Source of the DNA: Rhizophagus irregularis
Lineage: Eukaryota > Glomeromycota > Glomeromycetes > Glomerales > Glomeraceae
Direction: 5' to 3'
Assembly (NCBI RefSeq): GCF_026210795.1
Contig: NC_089433.1
Coordinates: forward strand, 930,001-994,000
DNA length: 64,000 nt
The notes under the pieces are model-generated. The model searched no databases. It was not told where the DNA came from and saw nothing but the letters and a program-made list of their open reading frames with translations. Made by a program: the position numbers and the translations under genes. Positions 22,053 through 33,252 of the stretch are shown here, one piece after another (position 1 is the stretch's first letter; the number at the start of each line of letters is the position of its first letter).

Positions 22053-22720
22053 CACATATATTCTTATAATTATTACATAACCTGCATGATTAACAAATGC
22101 ATGTTCTTAATATTTAAATATTTCTATTATTTCTAGAATTATACTTAATTGCAATATTTGAATAAGAACATAATATATTGAAATGTAAATAACTCAATCA
22201 AATGTTGGAAGTCTGGAACTTTGAATTTCATATCTGTCTAAAAATAATTTGAATCAATTGAATTATCATCACACAGAGTATTTATGCTCCAAAGACAGTG
22301 GTCTTGTCAAGGATGATATAAAATCTATAACTATTTAATATGATTAATTTATTATTGCATATCTTATTTTTTGCAACAAAAGCACTCCATCCATTCTTCT
22401 TTAAATATAATACTGCAGATTTTCTTTTAATGGAAGAGATTATTATGTTAAACATCATAAAATCAAATTAAGTACGTTAAGAATCAATAGTTGTAATTAA
22501 AAATAATTTAATCAGAATAAAATATCAGCTTATTTTAGATAATTTTTCTCTTGTGAAGGGATTAGGGCCAGATGATTACTAGCGTAAAGAGTAAGAAGAT
22601 TTTTAGATATCGTCACACTCTCAGAGACGTTGAAGATATTCAATCGTGACTAAATTTTTGGTAATCTCCAAGGCGGTTGATCAGTTTTACAGGTATTAGT
22701 TTCAAGTCTCAACTCTTTAA
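22053..22720. other. No gene recognised
   Basis: The minus-strand reading of about 22650-22720 gives a short protein-like stretch (V-K-E-L-R-L-E-T-N-T-C-K-T-D-Q-P-P-W-R-L) immediately left of element B. It is too short to assign. Confidence 0.35.
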
Positions 22721-23199
22721 CATTAGGAAGTCATAAGAAAAATGTTCATCAAATGTACATCGGTCACTTGATATACATCATAAAGAAACGCTAAACATCG
22801 GACCCTGCAATGTACTACCGATGTCACAATATTTGATGTGCATCACCTAATTTTAATGTCCATTAATGATGTACATTATTTTAAAGATAATAAACATCAT
22901 ATCAAATTTATATAAATTATGTTAATGATATGACAATACTAAATATTACTGAATTTATTTTATTAAAATACACTATAACAATCTATTCTATTATTAAAAA
23001 TAACAACCGTTAAAGAAAACAAAAAAAAAGATACTAGTAGGCCTTGTTAAATTAACCAAATACTCCAGGAGACCTACAAAAAAGTTTCAAAGTTATTCTT
23101 TGAAACAAAAAGTTAAAAAGAGTATTAATAAAAATTAATTTAAAAAAAAATTTTAAAAAAGTTTCGAAGTGAAGTGAAACTTTGAAACTTACCAATCCG

Positions 23200-24240
23200 T
23201 TTCGTTAAGATTCGTATTTACGAATCTTGATCTTCTTTTTTCACTCTTCAGAAATCCATCTAAGACCTAAAAAAAAGAAAAAGAACAGTTAGTAACCATT
23301 CCATAATATTAAAAAAATAATAATAATAATAAATAAACCAAGATTCGTACTCACAAATCTTGGTTCCACTTTATCCGAAGATTGGAGGCCCACCTGAAAC
23401 CTATAAAATAAAATATAAAGAACGGTTAGAACCGTTCATAGTATTAAAAAAAAATAAATCTAAAGTTCATAATATAATACTTATAAACCTTAGTTTCTCC
23501 TTTTTCCAATCTTCGAAAATCCATCCGATCCTCTAAAAAAAGAAAGAACGGTTAATAAACCGTTCGTAATATTAAAAAAAATCTAAGGTTCGTAGTAAAA
23601 TACTTATGATACCTCAGTTTATTGTTTTCCGTTCTTCAGAAGACCACCCGAATCTATAAAAAATAAAAGAAAAAGAACGGTTAGTAACCGTTTGTAATAT
23701 TAAAAAATATAAAAAAAAATCCAAAAGATTCGTACTCGTACTTACGAATCTTTAGGTTTTTCCATTCTTTAGAAGCCCTGAGACACCGAACCTATAAAAA
23801 AAAGAAAGGAACGGTTAGTAAATCGTTCCATAATAATAAAAAAAATAAATAAAAACTAAGATTCTTACGAATCTTAGTTCCCATTCGTCAGAAGCCCACC
23901 GAACCTATAAAAGAATGAAAGGAACGGTTAGTAAACCGTTCCATAAAATAAAAAAAAATACCAAGATTCTTATGAATCTTGGTTTCCATTTGTCGGAAGC
24001 TCACCAAACCTATAAAAAATAGAAAGGAACGGTTAGTAAACCGTTCCATAAAATAAAAAATAAAAAATAAAAAAGATTCGTATTTACGAATCTTTGGGTT
24101 TCCGTTCTTCGGAACTCGAAAGCCCACCCGAACCTAAACAAAAAGAAAAGAACGGTTATTAGTAACCATTCCAAAATAATAAAAATAGATAAATAAAACC
24201 AAGATTCTTACGAATCTTAGTTCCTCTTTGCAAAATCCCC
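23200..24240 (-). repeat. Class II array in copy B
   Basis: This is the reverse-strand equivalent of 15850-16690, with about eight units against six in copy A. It is recognised by palindromes such as AACGGTTAGTAACCGTT-like and GATTCGTAcTtACGAATC-like blocks every 100-130 bp and by the CCGTTCTTCGGAA core. More substitutions are visible than in copy A (for example AACCATTCC for AACCGTTCC), so several units have lost perfect palindromes. Confidence 0.8.
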
Positions 24241-24539
24241 TTCTTCCATCCTTCCATCCCCCTTTCCCAGTTTTTTACCTTAAAATCCAATGTATTATTT
24301 TCTTATTGATATTTTACAATGCAATCACTCTATCTTGTGTAAAAATACTACGCCAATTAATAATAAAAAGGGCCTGAAATTTTTTTTTAAAAGTTAACAG
24401 TCCCTTTTGTTGTTTATTTAACCTATATTAATTATGATACATGAGTCACGCTCATTACAGCATTTCCATCACTTTATATTCATATCAATTATTATCTTGT
24501 ATATTCTTTTCTTGTGTTATTTAATATATAGCTTTATAA

Positions 24540-25660
24540 AAGACAAACCAACCCGGTTTTGTAAACAAGCCGGCGTCCTACAAAAAAAAAAATGAAAAAG
24601 AAACGTTAGATCGTTTCTTAACTTCAAAATATTAAAAATTCCCTTTCACCATTTTTTACCTTAAACAAGTCCAGTTTCGTGAACAAGCCGGCATCCTCTT
24701 AGTACGCGTTCTACAAAAAAAACAATGAAAAGAAATGTTGGTTCATTTCTTAAATTTAAAATCACCCTTCCTCCATTTTTTACCTTGACGTCCGGTTTCG
24801 TATTCAAGCTGGCATTTTCCTACGCGTCCTACAAAATAAAATAATGAAAAGAAATATTAGTTCGTTTCTTAAATTAGTAAAAATAACAAAAATCCCATTT
24901 CTTACTACCTTAAAGTCCGGTTTCGTAGTATTCAAGCTGGCGTCCTCTGTCCTACAAAAAAAATAACAAAAAGAAACGTTAGTTCGTTTCTTAAATTTAA
25001 AATAAAAAATCACCCTTCTCTCATTTATTACCTTAAAGTCTGGTTTTGTATTCAAGCCGGCATTCTCCTACGCATCCTACAAAAAATAAAATAATGAAAA
25101 GAAACATTAGTTCATTTCTTAAATTTAAAATAAAAAGAAAAGGTCATCCTTTCCCCCATTTCTTACTTTAAGTCCAGTTTCATAGTATTCAAGCCAGCGT
25201 CCTCCTAGTCCTACAAAAAATAAAATAACAAAAAGAAACGTTAGTTCATTTCTTAAATTTAAAATATCCCCTTTCCAGTTTCTTACTACCTTAAAGTCCA
25301 GTTTTGTAGTATTCAAAGGACCCCGGATATCTAATATAAAGGTCATAATGGACTTTTGGCCAAAAACACCCCTTTTTGCTGAAACTCAAAAAATCGTTTT
25401 TTGTAAATATCTCAGCATCCAGTAATTCAATTTTAATGAACTATTTTTTATTTTGTAGCCCTCATTTAGCTCTACAATTTAAAAAAAAGTTCATCAAAAT
25501 TGGACCACTGGATGCCGAGATATTTACAAAAAACGATTTTTTGAACCCCTGAAAAATGGGCCAATCTGCCGAAAGTGTGACTTATGACCTGTTTTGGAGA
25601 TATCCGGGGTCCTGTATTCAAGCTGGTGTCCTCCTAGTAAACAGCCTACAAAAAATAAAA
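24540..25660 (-). repeat. Class I array in copy B, split by a MITE
   Basis: This is the reverse-strand equivalent of 14891-15690. The exon-like core (CTTAAAGTCCGGTTTCGTA...AAGCCGGCGTCC on the plus strand) recurs about every 120 bp with CTACAAAA (reverse of TTTTGTAG) at its acceptor side. A 297-bp MITE at 25317-25613 cuts the outermost unit. Confidence 0.8.
25317..25613. mobile_element. hAT-like MITE nested in copy B, 8-bp target duplication
   Basis: It starts AGGACCCCGGATATCT and ends AGATATCCGGGGTCCT, a perfect inverted terminus apart from a short variable junction. It is flanked by the direct repeat gtattcaa at 25309-25316 and 25614-25621. A second pair of long inverted segments lies inside (25383-25420 and 25502-25545). 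The target words belong to a class I unit of the host element. An 8-bp duplication is typical of hAT elements. Confidence 0.9.
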
Positions 25661-26157
25661 TAATGAAAAGAAACGAAAAAAAAGATAAAATTAAAAAAAA
25701 ATAAATAAATAAAAAAAAATGAATTAAAAAAAAGTAACGAAACTCACAGGTGTGAGAAAAGGGGAGAACAAAAAGGAAGGGAAGGATGAAAAGAAAGAGA
25801 AGGATATAGGAGAAGGATGAAAGGATAAGGGGATGAAGGGAAGTAAAAGAAAGGGAAAGAAAGAAGTTTAAAGTTTTTTATTAAACTTTTTTTTATCAAA
25901 AAAAAAAGATCGATCGGCAAACTGATCACGTGATACTGATCAATACTAACTGTGGAAATTTACTTGTTAGTAATATTATAGCAAAGATATGTACATTGAA
26001 TATTTATTATTAAATGCTGCACATCATGATAAAAATCTCATTGATGATGCTCATTAATGTTAAATATTACATGTTCATTTAAAATAATGAATATTATAAT
26101 ATACATGATCTACAAAAATGTACATGTAATAAACATTTTTCCCGTGACTTTCTGATG

Positions 26158-26640
26158 AATATAAATCAATATAAAAAACTTTTGTTAATACTTAATACTA
26201 TAAGCATAAATTCAAAATAAAAAATTTCTTCTTAACTTACGTAAACTCTCACAATTTGTGTAATTAATTGATAATTTGGCACTCGTTATTCTGTGCCAAA
26301 ATTGTAAATGTCTGCAACTCAAGTATGAATAGTTTTAGTTTCTGATCCCTTTATGAGTCGGAGACTGCCCGACGAGTACATGAACTATAGCAATACAAAA
26401 ATATCTCTTGGCGGGTAATTAATAGATCCTCTAAAAATAACGACTGCAGATATAATTCAATAACATATTACTGCAGAGAAGTATAGTGATGACGTACTTA
26501 CTTACTGCGCATGATATATGCTCGGCTAAGCCACTTATGTGATTCGAAAAAAGATATACGATTTCGCATAATTCAGTAATTGATTCACCCAATAATTCTT
26601 CTAGAAGTGATACAGAAAGTTGTGGAGTCCAGTGGTTCTT
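26158..26640. other. No gene; dispersed repeat relic
   Basis: The sequence 26500-26575 (tactgcgcatgatatatgct ... gtgattcgaaaaaagatata) resembles 34252-34360 (tactgcgcat ... catgatttgaaaaaaggtat). Both copies are followed or preceded by decayed genes. It may be an old transposon end or a shared gene-family promoter. Confidence 0.35.
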
Positions 26641-28349
26641 CTAGGCAGTTACCAGAGAGATAATAGGACTCATCATTGGGGACCCTCTCCTTTCGCATCT
26701 TCCATCACGATAGTAATAACCTCTATCACGTTCACTATATTCATTATATTCACCGTATCTATCATCCGATTCATCTGGCATCTCTTCTTCAGAATCATCG
26801 GAATCTGGATTATCATTAGTCTAACCTCGATATACCGATATTTGATATACCGATATACTATTAAAAACTTGATATACTGATAAAATTTTATTTTCCCACT
26901 ATATGTGAAGACATATAAATATCGGTATAACTTTGATATAACGATATTTTCTAAAAATTTCATATATGTTCCGATATATCATTATATAAAGGTTTGACTG
27001 TATATGATTTGGAATAGCAAACGTGCGTATTATCTGGTTCTGAAGAGACTACATCATTCACCTCATCAAAATACACATCATCATCGTAGTTATTTACCTT
27101 AGCCTGTATTGCTGAAACTAAGGGCTTTGCTTGCTCCTCTAATATATTATCCTGATGATTCAAAATCTCCTCTTCAGAATCGATAATAGGGCTATCCTGA
27201 TCAGGTCCCTTTGAGACCCCATTTGATAACTCAGTGTTGGGATTTTCGGAGAAATAATCAATAATAGTTTGAATTTGACTATCAGATAATTCTGATATAG
27301 AATTTGCACTATACGTTGTGATATACTTGATCTTATCAATTCCTATTTTCTCAAATAAGCTTCTTGCTCTCTGAGTTTGTTTTAGTATTGTGTTGCGTTT
27401 AGTACTAGGAGGAAGGAGTTTAGTAAGATTGTCATAAATCATACCTTTTGCTTTTTTCTTGCCAACTTTATACTCGTTCATAAACTCTACAGTCTTTTTA
27501 TCGAATTCTATAATATAGAAACACCAACACAATAATTCTTTTTGATTAACTCGAATCACTTCATCTTTTGCATCCCATGCTTCTTGTATTAAGCAGGCTA
27601 GATTTTGCAATATACTTGGGGATCATCTGTATCAGATTTTTCATGATGGCCCGTCATGGAAATTTCAGTCTCATGATTTTTCTCAGGTGCCGAAGTGGTG
27701 AAATCAAACACATTCTGTACAATATTCTCTGCTTCCCTCTTCTTATGTGATTGAGATTTTTTCGTTACAGAAGATGAGTCCTGGATAGCTGATTCATGCA
27801 ATAATTTCTTTTCCCTATTCTTCTGCCAAATCTCATTGCTAACACTTTTCTTATACACCTCAACTAAGAAAATGTCCGTCTCCCTTTCCTCTATTGACTT
27901 GATGTTTGTGTTATCACTAGTTGCTCTATTTATAGGCTGATCTATTACAGGATAAGAAGCATCCAGCTGTGGTAGTTGTTACCTTCGATATCTCTTTTTC
28001 TCTAGCAGAGCATAAGTTCTGCATGTTAGTAACGTGCTGTGGTTGCTGAGGCCTTGTGAAATTGGAGAAATCGAAATTATGTATTAGTTTGGCTAATTCA
28101 GCTTTAAGCTCAGCATTTCTGCACTATTTTTCTCCAATTCCTCGATTTTGACCTTGTGTTTGGCATTTTTAGCATCATGCTTTGCATTTTCCTCAATAAT
28201 CTGCCTCAACTTCGCATTCCAGCCTCAATCTTGGCAAACTTTAGTAACTTCTCTTTAAGTTCAGGAATCTCAGCACTCTTTTTCCTAAGCTCTGCAATCT
28301 CAGCTAAGAGCTTGGAATTTAATTCTCTCAGTGAATCAATGGATTGCAT
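26641..28349 (-). pseudogene. Coiled-coil protein gene of a lineage-specific family, broken
   Basis: Read from ATG 28349, an N-terminal leucine/glutamate coiled coil (I-D-S-L-R-E-L-N-S-K-L-L-A-E-I) continues for about 90 residues across a one-base shift near 28208. A Gln/Pro linker follows, with further shifts near 28100 and 27970, then a basic segment (K-K-S-V-S-N-E-I-W-Q-K-N-R-E-K-K). Next is a conserved alpha-helical region (I-G-I-D-K-I-K-Y-I-T-T-Y-S-A, about 27300) reached through a shift near 27605. The C-terminal acidic and Tyr/Asp/Arg-rich tail (D-D-S-E-E-E-M-P-D-E-S...G-Y-Y-Y-R-D-G) lies at 26641-26815, beyond a MITE insertion. The order matches an abundant Rhizophagus family I remember, whose function is unknown. 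At least four frameshifts plus the insertion make it non-functional. Confidence 0.7.
26817..27000. mobile_element. pogo/Tigger-like MITE inside the coiled-coil gene
   Basis: The left end (TAGTCTAACCTCGATATACC) and the reverse complement of the right end (CAGTCAAACCTTTATATAAT) are matching imperfect termini. The interior is full of cgatata/tatcg words. CAGT-type termini and a TA at 27001-27002 fit the Tc1/mariner-pogo superfamily. The left TA is not separable from the terminus. It separates the penultimate from the last conserved block of the surrounding gene, so the ORF from 27610 ends inside it. Confidence 0.6.
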
Positions 28350-29626
28350 GTTTGATAATAATTTTTTATATAAGATGGAATAATTCAAAGTTCGTTAGCA
28401 TAGATAAAAAAAGGTAATATCCCCATCGGAATTACTGATTTATTGATGTAAAAAATAAATTACAAGATTCAGTAATACATAAATATAAACTTGTTTTACA
28501 AAGTGAAATAGAGTTTCTATACTAATGCCTGCTGGTATTTTGTTCATCTAAGCTATCTATATACTAACGCATTATTCCAACATCAACTCCAATCTGATTT
28601 CATTTGTCTCCAACATCGGTATTCTGGATAAAATAAAATGGTTGTCAGTTATGCATAGAACATTGCAGAGTCAGAAATAAATTAACAGTATTGACCTTGG
28701 TAAAACTCACCGAAAGTTTATATTTTCCGCTAAATAATGTCCTCGAAATTTCTGAACAAAAAAATAGATATTAGCTTTGCAAGCTCTGCGTTTTATTGCA
28801 AAATGCACAGCCACGATCAAAATATTTATACCTTAATTGTGAAGTAACTCGTCAACACTTCTTTCAAACTGCAATATCAGTTTCTTTTAAACGAGTCCAT
28901 AACGTTTAAATAGTATGACAGCCAGAGTAAAACATAGAGCGTTACTGCGCTTTATTAATAAAAAAAGCCACTGATACATTTGCCACTCTGATTAGTCGAT
29001 TAGTGAAATACGGTCAAATGTATGTTATGTTAAATATGTATTTTTTTATATGAATGTGATTTTGATGTAAAAAGAAGAGCGACTACTTGTACAACCTAAA
29101 TTTATTGTAACATTAACTTATTCCACATTTCCACATGTATACAATCTGATAATGCTGATCATTTTTTTTTTATAGTTATAATAAGATGAAATCAAGCTGA
29201 TGATGATAGTTGTGTCATTTTGACATTTTGACACCATAAAAATTGTATTATGATTAGGGCAGTGACATATATTATGTAATATCAGTTTAATTAAACCCCA
29301 CCCCAATGTAAGATTTTGTATAACCAATCAAATTATAATATTAAGTCACATGATCATATATAGGTGTAAGGTAAGAATTTTTTTAACTCCCCACCTAAAA
29401 TATTATGTAATAAATGTTACTGCCCTTAAAAGTTGAAAGATTATTCCAAATTTGGTAATTAATATCGAGATTAAAATATATATATACCCTCAAACTTTTG
29501 ATAGTTTTCAGTTTTTGTCATTTTAAATCTGATGAAAATCTTCCAAATCAAAAAAATATTTGGTAAGGGAAATATATAAATTTTTTGTTTTAGTGAAGTC
29601 TACTAATAACATTCTGTCCTTCAGAA
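28350..29626. other. No gene recognised
   Basis: Frames in both directions are short and low in complexity. No repeat or structured element was found. Confidence 0.45.
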
Positions 29627-30452
29627 ATGCCATCTACAAATACTTCTTCTGTCGCACCTGTCACCACTACTACTTCTGTCACACCGGTCGCAACTACCAC
29701 AACTACTCCTGAGCTAACAGAAGAACTAAGGAATTTCGTGACAGTCTGCTAGAAATGCTCATGTATTACAACCGTATTACAAGTCATGAAGACAAAGTAG
29801 CTTACCTTGAGTCATTGAGAACAACAGTGAGAGCAACCTCAACTGTCGCACCGGTCACAACTGTTACTGTTACTCCTGAGCTAACGGAAGAACTAAGGAC
29901 ATTTCGTGACAGTCTGGCACCAGAAACGCTCATGTATTACAATTGTATTACAAGTCATGAAGGCAAGGTAGCTTATCTTGAGTCATTGAGAGCAACAGTG
30001 AGAACAACTATGAAGAGAGAACATAAAAAAGGGGTATGATTCATTTTGTTTATTTGTTTTGTTATTTACCACAAATTGTTATTCATTTCAAACAGCTCCT
30101 ACGTTTTCTCAATTTTTTTAATAGGAAGTCATCATCAAACTACTTATTAATTTAACGGTCTTTCTTATTGTCATTATTTTTATTGTTATAAAATCCAATT
30201 CCAACAACCCAATATATATATGATATCGGTTCATTTATAATTTCATACAGCGTTCAATGCATTGACATTCATATAATTTTATATAATACCAAAGGATTTA
30301 ATAAAAGATTTATACTTGTATTGGTTCCTACAATTATTTGTAGCATTGCTGTAAGGTTAATGATTAAATTTAACATTGATCCGACTACTGCGATGACTTT
30401 GACTGGTCTGGGAATATTATTTACTGATTGGTTTTCAAAATATGTAGTTTAA
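29627..30452 (+). pseudogene. Thr-rich duplicated-module protein with C-terminal membrane segments, frameshifted
   Basis: From ATG 29627 a Thr/Val/Pro-rich start leads into a module of about 56 residues (P-E-L-T-E-E-L-R ... L-M-Y-Y-N-x-I-T-S-H-E-x-K-V-A-Y-L-E-S-L-R) that is present twice. A one-base loss near 29727 breaks the first copy; the second (from about 29870) is intact. The frame then meets a GTATGA donor at 30036, and the acceptor TAG at 30124 opens a hydrophobic stretch (L-L-I-N-L-T-V-F-L-I-V-I-I-F-I-V-I). A further coding block (30259-30452) has two more hydrophobic segments and ends at TAA 30450. The link between the last two blocks is out of phase. It was probably a membrane-anchored protein; function not recognised. 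Confidence 0.45.
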
Positions 30453-31404
30453 TAATATGCAAGCAAATCATGAAATTATGAGCAATGGTTTAATGGTACA
30501 CTTACATTAAACCAATATTGTTTTTTTTTCTGGCTGACATACATTATCTCTGATGCAATTATATTTTTCAGTTTTCAATTTATACATACATACATGTAAT
30601 ACTGCATACTACACACGAGTTCACAGAAAGGACTGACTGTCTTGATCAAAATGTGGCAAAAAATTTCATTTAAAAAAGCAAAGAAAAGTACATTTATTGA
30701 GTATTGCCTTGACGGCCAGCTGAGATGCTATCTATTCATTTGCTACAAATTTATCTAGTTCATTTTTTTGTTGTAATTACTAACATGTGATATTAATATG
30801 TTTATGTGTCATGTGAAATCGGATTAAGCATAACAAAGAATTACTTTATCAGTTATCTTTGTTAATAAAATTATTGTTGTTATTTAAATTATTATTAAAG
30901 TTTTTTATTAGCTTAGAAGGTTAAAGTGAGTTGATTTGCGAAATCAATAAATAGATAAATAAATAATAAGTAAATAATAATTTAAAAACTTGAATCAGAT
31001 TGCGTTTCAAAAATAATAAAAATATTGGATACGTGATTTTAAGAAATTTTCAGGGGAAAAGGACTTTCTTTGTTGAGATAAAAACAACTCAAAAAAAAAA
31101 AAAAAGATATTAAAAATAGAATAAAAAATTTATGAAAATTGACTAACTTTAAAGGATAAAAAGAGTCAACTTTAGACGATTTCATTACTTTTACAACACA
31201 AAAATTCCAATAGTTATAATGAAATAAAAAAATAATTATTTACTTAAGAAAGATTTTAATTTGAGGACAAAATGAAAATATTAGAAGTTCCTTCTATTTT
31301 CTATCTTGATAGATGATATCTAAAAATTCGAAGGATACAAAAACAAAGGATTGATTATTTATATATTTTATAAAATATGGTGCAACCATAGACTTGAGCT
31401 ATTT
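30453..31404. other. AT-rich spacer
   Basis: No coding signal; A/T runs only. Confidence 0.5.
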
Positions 31405-31680
31405 TTAAAAATACGGATGGTTTTCTGGGTATCAAAGGATTTTATCAAAATTATTTTTCTAATCCGTTTTTGGACCAAATTTTTTAAAAAATTTTTTTTT
31501 TATTTTATAAAAATTTATCAAAATTTTTTTTTCTAACTTATTTTATAAAAATACGGATGGTTTTCTGGGTATCAAAGGATTAATTATCAAAATTTTTTTA
31601 TTTTTTATTTTATAAAAATTTATCAAATTTTTTTTTTCTAACTTAATTTTTATAAAAATATGGATGGTTTTCTGGTCACC
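31405..31680. repeat. Short tandem duplication, three copies
   Basis: The block atacggatggttttctgggt with its following atcaaaggatt occurs at 31411 and 31551, and a degraded form (atatggatggttttctgg) at about 31658. The copies are separated by T-rich spacers, with a period of about 140 then 107 bp. Confidence 0.75.
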
Positions 31681-32921
31681 ACCAAATAAAATTATTGTTT
31701 ATATCGAGGCTTGATTTTTTCTTATCAAATGGCAGATATTTTCATAACTTTATTTACGAGGTTGTGAATGATTTCATATAATTTATTTCTTAATAGAGCT
31801 GTATCTAATTTAAAAAAGCGTGTATATCATATAAACACGATTCCAATTTAAAAAGCAAATAAAGAAATACAGAAAATTATTTAGAATGCAACCAAGGGAA
31901 TTCTACTTCGAGAAATTAAATTGGATCTTGTTACGTGCTGCAATTAAAAATAATAATGACAATAACAGATAATAATAATTTCTGTGAATCTATCATTGTT
32001 AAAATTTTTTTTTTCATACATAATGTCGATGAAAGATTTTGCTATGCTCCTTTTTTGCAGCGTTAGTTCCAAGTGAGAAAGACTTGACTAAAAACAATAA
32101 ATAGGAAAATTTATTTTATTTTATTTTATTTTATTTTGAATCTTTTATTGGAAAAAAAAAGTTTTTGAATCTTATTTTTAAAATTTTCAATTTTTCATTT
32201 ATGTAAAAAGATCAACTCTGGCATTGACAATAAAAATAACTGATAGAATTAACAGATTTAGTATCTCTTTGTTCTATTATTGATATAATTATTGAACTTA
32301 AAATAAAAATATCGTATATTTGGAACCCATTCTAACCATATGTTTTTGTTACTGTAAAACTTTAATAATAAATCTAAAAAGTTTTATTATTTTCCAAACA
32401 CACTTTATATCTATGAAACTCCATAAATGTATTAGCCATAATTCTGAGTTTTCATTCATAAAACTATTAAATTTATATTTAATATCTATAAATAAAATCG
32501 CTTATTTAATACTAGTAATAAATTGAGTATTTTTATTTAAAAATTTTTTGTATATGTACTGTACATTACTTTACAAATTTTACTTGAAGTCATAATTCTA
32601 ATCCATTAATTTTTTACGTTCTTCAATTTCATAAACCTCATCTACATATCTATTGCTCAGCATCTTGTGATATTACTCACCGGCTAAGAAGGATAATAAT
32701 TTAGACATTGTTAAAAAAAAATTTCAATAGAAGTAACGAAATATCAATTTCTTTAGGTTCAAAGTAACTTATAAGTTACATGGTTGTATAGTTATGTAGG
32801 GGGAATAAAAGACTCTCCACAAAAATTTTAATATTTATTTTTGATTCTTTATCCCTTCTATTGTGGTAATGAATATATATTCTTCATGTGAAAAGATGTA
32901 TTAATTAGATCTGCCATTCAG
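31681..32921. other. AT-rich spacer
   Basis: It contains a (ttta)n/(tttta)n run near 32110-32140 and no gene-like frame. Confidence 0.5.
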
Positions 32922-32924
32922 TTA

Positions 32925-33124
32925 CACACGTCAAATGACCAAAAACAGGCAAAAAAAATGGCTAGAATTGCATAAACTATTCGCAAATTTATATAAACTA
33001 TTTACAAATAGTATAGGTTAATTTGCAAATAGCCAAAAACAGCCAAGAATAGCCAAGAATAGCCAAGAATAGCCACTGCTTTTTGTGCCATTTTTTTTGC
33101 CGATTTTTAGCATTTCGACCTGTG
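32925..33124. mobile_element. 200-bp MITE with TTA target duplication
   Basis: It starts CACACGTCAAATGACC and ends with the imperfect inverse (GCATTTCGACCTGTG). Both sides are flanked by TTA (32922-32924, 33125-33127). An inner inverted pair GGCAAAAAAAATGGC / GCCATTTTTTTTGCC strengthens the fold. A 3-bp TTA duplication suggests PIF/Harbinger. Inside are three agccaagaat micro-repeats. Confidence 0.7.
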
Positions 33125-33252
33125 TTATAGACTCATTTTATTTACGTAGAAATGGTAAACAAAATCGTACCAAAGAAAAGAGTATTACAGTATGTTAACA
33201 AATGATCTAACTATTATATCCTAGTAAATACTGTCCACAACTTTTCCATGGT

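Larger units (their letters stand above)
22721..26157 (-). mobile_element. TIR element with intron-like arrays, copy B (inverted)
   Basis: The ends are CATTAGGAAGTCATAAG (22721) and, read on the minus strand from 26157, CATCAGAAAGTCACGGG. The flanks are AA on both sides. It is the reverse-oriented homologue of 14340-17157 along its whole length, including subterminal ATGTACAT words, the pyrimidine tract (here purine, about 25740-25870) and both unit arrays. At 3437 bp it is longer than copy A because of more class II units, about 80 nt of extra sequence around 24440-24540 and a nested MITE at 25317-25613. The right TIR is closer to copy A than the left one. It has no transposase. Confidence 0.85.

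Noticed and set aside
25744-25929. Pro/Ser/Phe-rich minus-strand frame
   Set aside because: It translates the pyrimidine tract of the transposable element, matching 14640-14760 in copy A.
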